Source: an uncultured Lachnospiraceae bacterium (GTDB lineage Bacteria; Bacillota; Clostridia; Lachnospirales; Lachnospiraceae). From it: a stretch of 64,000 bases of DNA. This document shows positions 26,903 to 35,974 of this stretch, one piece after another. The stretch covers positions 1 to 64,000 of the forward strand of contig CAMXQE010000012.1 in NCBI GenBank assembly GCA_947246015.1, in the 5' to 3' direction. Position 1 is the first letter of the stretch. Every line of letters begins with the position of its first letter. The notes under the pieces were generated by a model, which was given only the letters and a program-made list of their open reading frames with translations, did not search any database and was not told the DNA's origin. Position numbers and translations under genes: made by a program.

Positions 26903-29662
26903 TTTTTCTTCTTTCAAAATGATACTATAAGGGAGGGACATCATATAATTATCAATCGCATTCCAGTCAGGCAGCCCATCCTTTGTAAACGGAAGTTTCA
27001 GACATAACTCGGGTATAAACCTATTTGCCTGACGTCCATATGAAAACTTGCCCGCATTACTGCTTATCATCTGACAAATAAAAATCTTTGATGCAAGCGA
27101 CATATCGCTCTTAGGCTCCAGCACAAAAACGTCTCTGCCCGAATACCATGGATTTCTTTGCACAAAAGATGCCAAAACAGACCCGCCGCCCGCAACCGAA
27201 ATCAGCCCTGCTCTCTGCGGAACTTTATCATCTAATTGTTCAACATAACCTGTGACGCCATTATTATACGCTGACCTGCCTACAAAAGCTATACCGTATG
27301 AATCCGGTTCAAGATAAGCTTTTTCTAAATTGATTCCATAACATACATGAAACAATTCCTTTATATAAAAATCCTTTAATGGTTTCACAAAAGGCGACTC
27401 TACCGGCACCAACGATTTTTGAGCAGCCGGCGCATATCTGGTCTGAAACACCTCTACATCAATATCCAAAATACTCGGAACAGAACTGGGCAGTTCAGAC
27501 TGCTTTGACTTTAATTCCCCTATATCTTCTGTATAACAATAAAGAGCATAGCTTTTAAGGGATTTAATAAAATCACTTTCTGTAATGCAGGAATAATCTG
27601 TACTGAGATATTCTTCCGCCACACAATCCGCTTTGGGGCCCATCTTCCCATTTTCTGTTTTCTTTCCCATGGACATATCTATTTGATATTTCACACACTT
27701 TGTAGAATCTAACGTTTTTTCATCCCTTAATTCTTTCAGCCACTCTCTCCGGTGATGAGCCCATGCACCATTGGCATCCACACGTCCTCTGTGTGCAATT
27801 GTAATAAATCCATCGTCTGTCCAGCGCGCCAAAAAAGTTTTAACCGTCGATATCGCCTGAGGAATCCCTGCCCTCCATACCATAATGCAGGGTTCAATGC
27901 CAACCTGCGAATCATGAAATAAATCCCGCGGCAATGTAATACATGCAAGAAGCGAATGCTTCTTCAATATTTTATTCCGTAATGCGCTCCCCCTGCTGCA
28001 TGCCGAGGATATTGGAACGAGGGTTATACCCACTCCTCCGCTCTCCAGAAAATCAAGCAGCGAAAGTGTGAAATCCAATTCCGACGAATCATCCGCTTTT
28101 AATGAGTAGGGCGGATTAATCATACCTACCACCGGTTTCATGGATAACGCTTCAAAGGTCTGCCTTAAAGAAATATCCCTGCCGGCAATTTCCACGGCAA
28201 CACCGTCAGAAGTCGTCATATCTTTTTCCAAAGAAGAACAGCAATATAAATGTGATTTTCCATCACCATGAAATCTCATATTTGCATATGCTAATGCAAA
28301 CATCTCCGGCTCATATTCAACACCTAACAGACAATCCTCCCGAATATGCCGTTTCTTTTCTTTTGCGGCCGTTGGCGAAATATTCAATGCATCAATATTT
28401 TCATCCATTCTGTTCATAGCTGCTACCAAAAAAGAGCCTGTTCCACAACATATGTCAAGAACCGGTGTATTCTCATCTAATTTTCTTCCAAGCGCCCACT
28501 CGGCAATATCCGTAAAAAGTTCGCAAATATGCCTCGGAGTCAAAACAATGCCTTTATCCTTTGCATCTCCTTTCGCATATTTCAGAAAACTTGTATAAAA
28601 AGAAGCCATAATATCTATTTTCGGCCTCTCCTGGTTCATTTTCAAAGGAACAAATACATTTACATACATAGATACAATAACGGAAGCCAGAAAACTGTTA
28701 AGTTCCGGGAATATATCCCCCTTTCCGGTTTTCTGCGGCTTATGCATCATCTGCTGCCCAATAATGCCCCTGTAATACTGATTCAGCATTCTCTTTTTTG
28801 ATTCCGGTATTTCATCGCGTACCCAGACTTCATCCAGTGTCTTCAGAAGAATTGCCGGCAGGTCATTCCCAAAAGTATCCTCTTCTTCCACAGGTCTTTT
28901 GGACAAAGCGGCGATTCCCTTCGTCTGCTTAAATATGGTTCCATCCTCAACTGTAAGAACCAGCAAAATTGCAGCCAAAAAGCCGGCTCTGTCCTTAGAT
29001 GAAATTCCATTTGCCCTCAAAAAATTATTACATGTCTTTGCATAAGAAGTTAACGACCATAAAGCTTTTTCATCCTCCTTCGAAAGACGCTGGAACTTTT
29101 CATTAAAAGCATTTTCATAGTCTTCCGGTGTTGCAAGCGCACTGTGAAACGGCTGCTGTTGCTCAAGTACGACCGCACCGGAAAGCGATTCCCCGCGTGG
29201 CAGTAAATACGAAGTGCAGATAAATTCTTCTTCCGATGTACCAGAAGCAGCCACAGCCACAATATCCATATTTCTATTTAAAAAGGAGGCGAACCAGACA
29301 GCCCCGCTGGTCGCATAATCTGTTATATAATCCTTAGTGGAAGTAAGCAGCGGCAAATCTTCTATATCTAAACCGGAGGGATTATGTTTTTCATTCGCTC
29401 CTTTACATTCAATAACAATAGCCATTCTTTTATGCGGTACCAAAACAAGAAAATCAGGAACTCCTCTTTCACCTGTTCCCTGCTTTGATGCATGGGCCAA
29501 GAGAAACTCCATACGCCGTGCCGCAGGCAATGTACTGTTTTTATAAGAATCTTCTTTGAACCAGATACTTCCATCCTCTGCTAAGGTATCCTGCGGAACA
29601 TTCAGTAACTGCTGGAGACGCCTGACTACTAATCCTTTATTAGCTTCTTCAGAACTTGCCAT
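26888..29662 (-). CDS. Single-chain restriction-modification enzyme (type IIG/IIL-like: nuclease, N6-adenine methylase, specificity domain)
   Basis: 924 residues. The N-terminus shows a PD-(D/E)xK nuclease pattern: GVPDFLVLV (Asp about 70) and IVIECKG (Glu-Cys-Lys about 85-87). The centre is a HsdM-like methylase with SAM motif VLDICCGTGSFL (about 401-412) and catalytic NPPY (516-519). The last 200 residues, ending in a type I S-subunit-like segment (SYGRQANRFIPELCLKLP), should read the target site. It therefore cuts and methylates as one polypeptide, with no separate HsdR or HsdS. It has its own promoter (29732-29760) and interrupts the surface-glycan region. Confidence 0.85.
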   Translation of the reverse strand: MASSEEANKGLVVRRLQQLLNVPQDTLAEDGSIWFKEDSYKNSTLPAARRMEFLLAHASKQGTGERGVPDFLVLVPHKRMAIVIECKGANEKHNPSGLDIEDLPLLTSTKDYITDYATSGAVWFASFLNRNMDIVAVAASGTSEEEFICTSYLLPRGESLSGAVVLEQQQPFHSALATPEDYENAFNEKFQRLSKEDEKALWSLTSYAKTCNNFLRANGISSKDRAGFLAAILLVLTVEDGTIFKQTKGIAALSKRPVEEEDTFGNDLPAILLKTLDEVWVRDEIPESKKRMLNQYYRGIIGQQMMHKPQKTGKGDIFPELNSFLASVIVSMYVNVFVPLKMNQERPKIDIMASFYTSFLKYAKGDAKDKGIVLTPRHICELFTDIAEWALGRKLDENTPVLDICCGTGSFLVAAMNRMDENIDALNISPTAAKEKKRHIREDCLLGVEYEPEMFALAYANMRFHGDGKSHLYCCSSLEKDMTTSDGVAVEIAGRDISLRQTFEALSMKPVVGMINPPYSLKADDSSELDFTLSLLDFLESGGVGITLVPISSACSRGSALRNKILKKHSLLACITLPRDLFHDSQVGIEPCIMVWRAGIPQAISTVKTFLARWTDDGFITIAHRGRVDANGAWAHHRREWLKELRDEKTLDSTKCVKYQIDMSMGKKTENGKMGPKADCVAEEYLSTDYSCITESDFIKSLKSYALYCYTEDIGELKSKQSELPSSVPSILDIDVEVFQTRYAPAAQKSLVPVESPFVKPLKDFYIKELFHVCYGINLEKAYLEPDSYGIAFVGRSAYNNGVTGYVEQLDDKVPQRAGLISVAGGGSVLASFVQRNPWYSGRDVFVLEPKSDMSLASKIFICQMISSNAGKFSYGRQANRFIPELCLKLPFTKDGLPDWNAIDNYMMSLPYSIILKEEKFQSD

Positions 29663-29731
29663 ACTAATCCTCCATTCCTGTTAATCCCGGGTGTAAACCA
29701 TTGTTCCTCACACCTGCCTCCTGATAAACAT

Positions 29732-29760
29732 ATCTTAACATGTAAAAATATCATTTTCAA
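29732..29760 (-). promoter_or_regulatory. Promoter of the restriction-modification gene
   Basis: Minus-strand TTGAAA (29755-29760), 17-base spacer, TAAGAT (29732-29737). The leader to the ATG at 29662 is about 65 bases. Confidence 0.65.
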
Positions 29761-29846
29761 CCTTTTTTCGAACATATATTCGTTTTTTCTATTCCTGGTT
29801 CCTGTTCATTCAGTGACCAGTAATCATTCCTGCCATGTCACCATAC

Positions 29847-31892
29847 TCACTGTTTCCGAATCACCAGCTCCGTAATCCGTATATCACCGCCTCCTACGTT
29901 CCACAGTGCAAATTCCAAATCCGGCGCATATTCCGTCAGTTCTACCTCAAAAGTCATGTGCTCATCCTCTGCCGTAACATTACGGGGTTCCAAATTATTC
30001 TCACCACCGCCGTAATAACACTTTGCATCCACGGCTGTAAGTCCGCTTCCCTGCACTTCTACCGTATAAATCCCGGCCCCCGCGTTCAGGTACGGGCCGT
30101 AAGAATTGCCATAGGAATGGATATTCCACCCCTCTTCCACCACCTCTGCGTTATTCAGGAAACGGCTGCTCGACATATCATACCGGTAAGTCAGCAGTTC
30201 CTCCTGCCCTATGGGTTCCAAACCGGCTAAAGGCTCCCTGCTGCCTGCAACCAGCCCGTCCATCCTGTAATAATGCAGCGGGTACGCCAGCCCCTGCTGC
30301 GCTTCATTGTCAAAAAACACAAAAAGCGTATCCGCCGGACATTCTGCCAGTATCTCCGCTTTCGCCTGCCCCGTTTTTTCCTCAAGGGAGCGGGCAAAAT
30401 AGAAATCATTCAAAGTCAGCCCGTAATCCGATGCATAATCCCCAAAAGAAAAAAGCAGTTTACGCTGGCTGTTCATATGCGATACAAAGCAGATATGCCG
30501 AATCTGTTTTTCCTCACCAATCCGTTTCCACGCCTCGTCTGTCAGGAGCGTCTGATAATGGTCCACCTTATCATAAATCTCTTTTTTTTCAGCTAACATC
30601 CCCCTGATGTCCATAAACTGCAGCAGGAGACAGAATCCCAGCAGCAGCCCTTTCGCACGCCGGCGGATGAAAGCCCCGTCCATGCAGACCGCTCCCAGCA
30701 CTAACAGATAAACAGCCGGCCAAATCAGACGCCCCGTCGCACGGAATACGCTCCACAGACGGAACAGAAACTTCGGCAGCGGTATCTCATACAGCACCTT
30801 GTCATGATACATCACCACATTGGAAGCCGCTGCTGCAAATGCCAGGATAAAAATCAATGCCCAAACCAGCCCCTGTATACGTTTTTCCCAGCCGTCTTTC
30901 TTCCGGCCTGTCCCCGCCGTATTCCCAAGCCGCACCGCTGCCGCAAAAACAAGCAGCATCAGGACGCCCAGACCTAAGTAGGCAAATCCCTCATACTGGC
31001 TGTCGGTATAAGGCATATCTTTCAGATACTCCGACCATCCCTGCGGATTGAAAAAACCATTCAGATTGAAGCTGTAATAACCCAGCCCGTCCATTCCGGC
31101 TTCCATGCCGGAACCAAACCCGCCGAATACAAACACCGTCGCCGCCGCTCCTGCCAGATAAGCGCCAAGCGGCAGGACTACCTTCCACCTCTTCCTGCCC
31201 TTCACCCAGTCCGTCAGCATGAACCCCAGCAGAATCATGCCGCACACAGGCAGGAAATACAGATGGATTCCGGCACACAGCACACCCAGTATCCCCCATC
31301 CGATTACCGCTTTTTTCGTATCCTTATATTTTTCCTCATAATATACAATAAACATCAGCCCAAGCAGGCACAGAAACTGTGCAGCCAGCGACGTCATCCA
31401 GTACATCCGGTCGATAAAGACCGGACTTAGGACAAAAAACATACCGCCCGCTACCACGCAAAACCCGCCTTGCAGATATTTTTTCACTAATTTAGCCCCC
31501 AGCGCCCCCTGAAGCATAAAGCACATCAGCCCGAACCATCCGAAATACTGAAACCGTGCCGGAAGCAGAAACCGGAACAGTTTAAATACAAACGCAAACA
31601 GCGGAATGGAATCCGTAAAGATGACGGAAGTCCGGTTCGGATACGCCAGGGTATCCAGCATCCCGAACGGAAACCTCCAGCCCGCATGACGGTAAAACTT
31701 CCACCCCAGATAATGCTGCGTCAAATCCCCGTCCTCACTGGTCAGCAGCCAGTCCGTATAGGTAGGATTTAAAATATGTACGCCGTACAGAAGCACAAAA
31801 ACCAATGCCCCCAGCAGCGCACATATCCACAATTCTCCGTTTTTTTGGACGGAGGTTTTCGCCCGTTGGAATATTTGTCGGCATATGCTCAT
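29847..31892 (-). CDS. Multi-spanning membrane protein, DUF6311-like, with C-terminal extracytoplasmic domain
   Basis: 681 residues. About 12 hydrophobic segments occupy residues 20-420. The first large loop has the sequence DGDLTQHYLGWKFYRHAGW, typical of the DUF6311 group of GT-C-like proteins. The C-terminal 250 residues form a soluble domain. It is probably a polyprenyl-sugar-dependent glycosyltransferase or flippase-associated enzyme; the substrate is unknown. It is monocistronic in this window. Confidence 0.65.
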   Translation of the reverse strand: MSICRQIFQRAKTSVQKNGELWICALLGALVFVLLYGVHILNPTYTDWLLTSEDGDLTQHYLGWKFYRHAGWRFPFGMLDTLAYPNRTSVIFTDSIPLFAFVFKLFRFLLPARFQYFGWFGLMCFMLQGALGAKLVKKYLQGGFCVVAGGMFFVLSPVFIDRMYWMTSLAAQFLCLLGLMFIVYYEEKYKDTKKAVIGWGILGVLCAGIHLYFLPVCGMILLGFMLTDWVKGRKRWKVVLPLGAYLAGAAATVFVFGGFGSGMEAGMDGLGYYSFNLNGFFNPQGWSEYLKDMPYTDSQYEGFAYLGLGVLMLLVFAAAVRLGNTAGTGRKKDGWEKRIQGLVWALIFILAFAAAASNVVMYHDKVLYEIPLPKFLFRLWSVFRATGRLIWPAVYLLVLGAVCMDGAFIRRRAKGLLLGFCLLLQFMDIRGMLAEKKEIYDKVDHYQTLLTDEAWKRIGEEKQIRHICFVSHMNSQRKLLFSFGDYASDYGLTLNDFYFARSLEEKTGQAKAEILAECPADTLFVFFDNEAQQGLAYPLHYYRMDGLVAGSREPLAGLEPIGQEELLTYRYDMSSSRFLNNAEVVEEGWNIHSYGNSYGPYLNAGAGIYTVEVQGSGLTAVDAKCYYGGGENNLEPRNVTAEDEHMTFEVELTEYAPDLEFALWNVGGGDIRITELVIRKQ

Positions 31893-31958
31893 TTTCTTAA
31901 TTATCCTTCCTGTGTTTATTCTTCCTTTTTGATGATGTAAGGAGACGATAGTAATCTT

Positions 31959-32259
31959 TTACAGAATCATCAAGCACTCCTGTATTCTGATTTCTCCGAA
32001 AATATAGCTGTAATCTTTATCGTAACATCCAGTTCTCTGCAATTCCCTTAACATGATTCTCTCAATTTTGATTATGTCCGGCTGCATTGGCGTAAAACGT
32101 ACTCCTCTATGCAGCAATTGATTATTTTTTCGTTTTTTTCAACTCCTTAATCAGTTTAGGGTCTGCAATTCTTACAGGCTGACCACCTTTAATATACTGA
32201 CCGTATATCCTGCTGTTATAGGAAACATATCTTAAAAGAGAAGCACTGTTTTGCTGTCT
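31959..32259 (-). pseudogene. Frameshifted C-terminal coding relic, unknown family
   Basis: Two minus-strand open stretches meet at an A-rich run near 32125-32140. The upstream part (to stop 32122) includes YIKGGQPVRIADPKLIKEL and has no start codon. The downstream part (to stop 31959) includes RGVRFTPMQPDIIKIERIML. A one-base shift would join them into about 100 codons. It looks like the tail of a decayed gene, perhaps from a mobile element. Confidence 0.35.
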
Positions 32260-32400
32260 CTAAAAGCAAAATAATGCGGATGCTTTGTGTCCTCTTAATT
32301 GACTTTCAGATAAGGGTCTTGTATCTTTGTAAAAAATATCAGAAAAGATACAGATTTCTTGTCGAAATCTCCATAAGCAGCATTTCTCCTTGTATAAATT

Positions 32401-32430
32401 AAGCCCCTTGCCTTTTTCGGCAAGAGGCTT
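32401..32430. terminator. Terminator-like hairpin
   Basis: AAGCCCCTTGCC/GGCAAGAGGCTT stem with a TTTTTC loop. The flanks are A+T-rich on both sides, so direction is uncertain. Confidence 0.5.
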
Positions 32431-32764
32431 ATAAACTTTTCCACGGTCTATTTATTATTCGCATGACCGGGAGCGAACCACGTTGACATGACCTATCTCT
32501 TTTCCGCATAATCGGAATCGGACTACTTTTTGAGGTAGTTGTCTACCTATTGCTATTATTATACGCAAACCTTAGAAATATGTCAATCCCCACGAAAAAA
32601 TCTGATATATAATGCCATTTATGACATAGTCCTTTTAGCCCTCAGTCATAATGATATTGAGCCAGTGCCCCTCCCTGAGCATCCTCTGTTCCCATAACGT
32701 CTTATGGATGGTTAAAAATTGGGGATTGTATCTTATGGGGAAATATCATACACTGATAGGTAGC

Positions 32765-32996
32765 GTGAGAAGTATTTCTAAAGCTCACGGCAAAAACTGT
32801 TTCGCTAAGAAATACTAAATCTCACACCAAAGAACGCCTAAAACACGGCGTTCTTCCCATTGACGATTTGTGCCGCCAAAAGGCGGCATGTGGGTTAGCA
32901 TGAAATCATCTTATCTGTAAAGAGGTACTTAAGAGTGAAAGATTTTTCAAATCTTTCACTCCGCAAGTTTGTGTCTGCGCTGCATCCACAAACTTG
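32765..32996 (+). promoter_or_regulatory. Chain of five stem-loops upstream of 33033
   Basis: In order: 32765-32779 pairs with 32808-32825; 32830-32838 with 32847-32855; GCCGCC/GGCGGC 32872-32887; GAGTGAAAGAT/ATCTTTCACTC 32933-32961; and CAAGTTTGTG/CACAAACTTG (about 32964-32996). They form a dense structured tract ending just before the ribosome binding site of the membrane-protein gene. It could be a leader RNA or a cluster of repeats; I recognise no riboswitch family. Confidence 0.45.
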
Positions 32997-33027
32997 ATAT
33001 GCGCAAAAAGCAGCGCGGAAATGAGGA
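32990..33027 (+). repeat. Shared leader repeat, copy 1
   Basis: 27 identical bases (32990-33016) followed by a similar GGAAATGAGGA tract also occur at 43605-43642. Each copy ends in the ribosome binding site of the gene it precedes. Confidence 0.8.
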
Positions 33028-33032
33028 AATAT

Positions 33033-34334
33033 ATGAATGAGAAATTTAGAAAACATTACCGCATACCGTTTCTTTTTCTTTTGATGGCTACCGTTTTTTT
33101 ATGTACGCTTCCTGATGAACTGCATGGATGGAACAGCGGGTGGTATGCCATGGATTATTCCCTTGGTCTTGATTCCAGGCTTTTTATCGGCTCTCTGCTG
33201 CGGCTGTTTTATCCGGACTTTCTGCCTGCATCCGCCGTATATGCCTTTACTGTCCTTTCCATTCTTGTCCTGCTGGCTCTCCTTTCTTATGTTCTTGGTT
33301 ATGCGCTGGAGCGTGCAGAGGGGATGAGCGGTCAGACCGGGCTAACAGTATTGACGGCGCTCTATCTGCTCTCTCCCGGCTCTCCGGCTTATCTTTGGAG
33401 CACGGAAAATATGGGGCGTTTTGACCTCTATCTTCTTCTGGTGACTTTGGCCGCAGGTATCGTCTGTCTCCGTCTGCGCTCGGTTCCGGTATGCCTGATT
33501 GTCCTTACGATATGCGGTCTGATTGGCCTTAGCATCCATCAGGGATATCTGTTTACATTCTTTCCGCTTCTGTTTACCCTGTTTCTGACGACGCTTGCCT
33601 ATACAGGGACAGCGGACAGGCAGCCGCGCAAAATAAGGCTTTATTCCATATCCGCCTTTCTCTGCATGGGACTGCTTGGCGCCGTGTTTTTCTATTTTCA
33701 GTTCCTTTCCCATATCCATGTGGATACCTGCGGGGAACTGGTTGGCATTCTGTCCTCCCGGACTGACCTGGCGCTGAATGAATCGGCTTTCCGGTACGAA
33801 TATTTTTCCGGCATCACCCAGTCCATACAGGAGCTGGTTTTCAATGAGCTTGGGGAACGCATCCGTTACGGTGTCATAACCCTCCTGCTGCTTTCCCCTC
33901 TGGCCGTGCTGTATGGATGGTTCTGGAAGCAGATATGGAAATCCTGTTCTGATTCCGGTATCCGGAAAGCTTCCGAAAACAAGGAAAAGGGAGCCGGCTG
34001 TCCTTCTCCCCTGTTCTATCTCTGCATACTGCTCAGCCAGCTTATGTTCCTTCCGGCTTTTGCCCTTACCATCGACTGGGGCCGCTGGTTCGGTGCCTTC
34101 CTTACAGTACAGACCCTGCAGATTGTCTTTCTTGCGGCAAAAAAAGATGCCGTAGTCCTGTCGGCCCTCGAAACATTGAGCGCGGCAGTACACAGGCATC
34201 CCCTGCTTTTCCTCTTCATGGCAGTCTGGCTTGGAAACCTCCGGAAATTTCAGGCTACCCTGCTGCCCGATGCTCCGGTGTTCTTCGCATCGCTGTATAA
34301 ATTACTCCACTTATTCCAACTATTCATTCCATAA
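33033..34334 (+). CDS. Multi-spanning membrane protein of unknown function
   Basis: 433 residues from ATG 33033, for which TGAGGA is well placed; the TTG at 32994 and ATG at 33021 upstream lie in the leader repeat. About 10 hydrophobic segments are visible. The periplasmic loop after the first helix (DELHGWNSGWYAMDYSLGLD) and the later LSIHQGY recall other surface-glycan GT-C-like proteins, but no named family is recognised. It is convergent with the DUF6056-like gene. Confidence 0.65.
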   Translation: MNEKFRKHYRIPFLFLLMATVFLCTLPDELHGWNSGWYAMDYSLGLDSRLFIGSLLRLFYPDFLPASAVYAFTVLSILVLLALLSYVLGYALERAEGMSGQTGLTVLTALYLLSPGSPAYLWSTENMGRFDLYLLLVTLAAGIVCLRLRSVPVCLIVLTICGLIGLSIHQGYLFTFFPLLFTLFLTTLAYTGTADRQPRKIRLYSISAFLCMGLLGAVFFYFQFLSHIHVDTCGELVGILSSRTDLALNESAFRYEYFSGITQSIQELVFNELGERIRYGVITLLLLSPLAVLYGWFWKQIWKSCSDSGIRKASENKEKGAGCPSPLFYLCILLSQLMFLPAFALTIDWGRWFGAFLTVQTLQIVFLAAKKDAVVLSALETLSAAVHRHPLLFLFMAVWLGNLRKFQATLLPDAPVFFASLYKLLHLFQLFIP

Positions 34335-34382
34335 ATCCTGTACGGCTATGCGTCTCACAGGCTTCCTCCTCTCCATGGTTCA

Positions 34383-35780
34383 TCAGTATGCGTCCCATTC
34401 TTCTCTTGGAACCGCAGAAACGCTGTCCACATGAAAATAGGCCGCATACGCCACATTTACCCAATAGCGGCTGTCCTCATCGCTGAGGTCCGAATTATAA
34501 GCATCACTGTACTTATTTTGAAAATCGGGACGCAGAAGCGGAACCGTAATATCCATATTTCCTGCCGCCCTCTGTTCTTCGATATAACGGAACCGTTCCT
34601 CGCTCTCTCTGTAAATACGCATCAGCTGGGCGCCGCTTTCCATGTATTCAAAGAAAAAATACAGCGCAAGAACGGATACCGCCCCATACTTCAATGCCCT
34701 CAGATAAATATCCGTATCCACCACATCCACAATCCCCTGCACACAGCTAATCATCAGGAAAATGCCCGCTCCGAAATAAGCCCTTCCCATCGGCTCCGGC
34801 GCCAGCACAAGTGCATAACAGGTCGCTATAAAGACAAAAAAGTAAAGCAGCATATTCAGACTTCTTTCCCATGCCGCTTTCTGCAGCCTGACCAGAATGA
34901 ATACGACAATGGCTATGGATATCAGCACAAAAAAATGTTCCCGGACCGCCAGATTACACTTCTGCCATCTGGACACAAGCGCCATCAGCCCTGTATGCTC
35001 TTCCTCTATATAAGCGGCCCGCTCCGCATTGCCGGGGGCCAGAATCATAAACAGAAAACCGGTCAGATTTCCCACGATACCGCTTATCATCCATATCCTA
35101 ACCCGTTTCTTTTTCCATACATACAGACCAATCCAGATACCTGCCAGCAAAATACAGCCGCCGGAAGTATTCTCATTGCACCAGCCAGACAAAACTCCCA
35201 GCAGAAACAGCCCAACCCCGGCAGCAATTTGGGAAATCCCGCTGTAATCAGCCTTCATACAATAACGCAGCGCCGACAGATATCCCATGATAATCATGCT
35301 GCCCCACAGATAATTGCACGCACCGGTCTCCCACAGCACTGTCTGCTCAAATGACACTGCAAAAATCCATAAAAACAGATGAATCAGCAGATAGATAAAT
35401 GCATCGTATTTCTTTCTCCGCTCCACGTTATAATACATGAAAAGGGACAATGCCACGAAGGCAGCACTGTTGCAGATATTAAAAAACCACTTATCGCCTA
35501 ACAGGAACAGTCTCAGAATCATATGGCTTACACTCCTGCCGGTCCAGTGCTTATACTGGTATTTTTCCTTCCGTATCAGGTCACGGAAATTCGCACCCGC
35601 CACATTTTCCGCATAAGTAAGGTCATCCGACATCATGGGGGTAAATGTATTGTATAGCAGAATCAACAGGAATGAAACCGCAATCAGGGCAAAAAAGAAG
35701 TATTTCCTTCCGTTTTCCCCTTTTAAGTCAAGCCACGGCTTTCCCGGTTCTTCTCTCCGCCCTGTCTTCTGTCCCATCAT
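34383..35780 (-). CDS. Multi-spanning membrane protein, DUF6056-like
   Basis: 465 residues, about 11 hydrophobic segments. After the first helix comes MMSDDLTYAENV with the acidic DD pair, and then YKHWTGRSVSHMILR, the pattern of the DUF6056 family, another GT-C-like group in surface polysaccharide loci. Two consecutive ATG codons (35780, 35777) follow AAGGAAGG. It is separated from the FAD protein gene by a short tandem-repeat tract. Confidence 0.7.
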   Translation of the reverse strand: MMGQKTGRREEPGKPWLDLKGENGRKYFFFALIAVSFLLILLYNTFTPMMSDDLTYAENVAGANFRDLIRKEKYQYKHWTGRSVSHMILRLFLLGDKWFFNICNSAAFVALSLFMYYNVERRKKYDAFIYLLIHLFLWIFAVSFEQTVLWETGACNYLWGSMIIMGYLSALRYCMKADYSGISQIAAGVGLFLLGVLSGWCNENTSGGCILLAGIWIGLYVWKKKRVRIWMISGIVGNLTGFLFMILAPGNAERAAYIEEEHTGLMALVSRWQKCNLAVREHFFVLISIAIVVFILVRLQKAAWERSLNMLLYFFVFIATCYALVLAPEPMGRAYFGAGIFLMISCVQGIVDVVDTDIYLRALKYGAVSVLALYFFFEYMESGAQLMRIYRESEERFRYIEEQRAAGNMDITVPLLRPDFQNKYSDAYNSDLSDEDSRYWVNVAYAAYFHVDSVSAVPREEWDAY

Positions 35781-35802
35781 ATATCAATCCCTTCCTTTCT
35801 TA

Positions 35803-35872
35803 TGCTGAACCTCGAATGCTGAACCTCGAATGCTGAACCCCGAATGCTGAACCCTGAATACTGAACCTTAAA
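35803..35872. repeat. 14-bp tandem repeat, five copies
   Basis: Units TGCTGAACCTCGAA at 35803, 35817, 35831, 35845 and 35859. The first two are identical and the rest diverge progressively. Related fragments continue to about 35935. Non-coding. Confidence 0.9.
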
Positions 35873-35974
35873 TCCTAAATCCCAAAGTCTGAAATACAGA
35901 ACCCGAAATCCGGAGCCTGAAATCAGAAATCCGGACATATCCGCAAATCCTCTCCCTCAATCTGTCATCATCTG

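Larger units (their letters stand above)
31893..33032. other. 1.1-kb intergenic region with gene relic and structured elements
   Basis: No intact gene. It contains a frameshifted coding relic (31959-32259), a terminator-like hairpin (32401-32430), then a chain of hairpins (32765-32996) leading into the gene at 33033. The stretch 32440-32760 shows nothing I can name. Confidence 0.6.

Noticed and set aside
32440-32570. tRNA-like or known leader-like segment
   Set aside because: A GACCGGGAGCGAACC stretch resembles a T-arm, but no acceptor or anticodon pairing could be built, and no leader family was recognised.
32994-33032. Upstream TTG and ATG starts for the 33033 gene
   Set aside because: They lie within the leader repeat shared with 43605, and the ATG at 33033 has the best-placed ribosome binding site.
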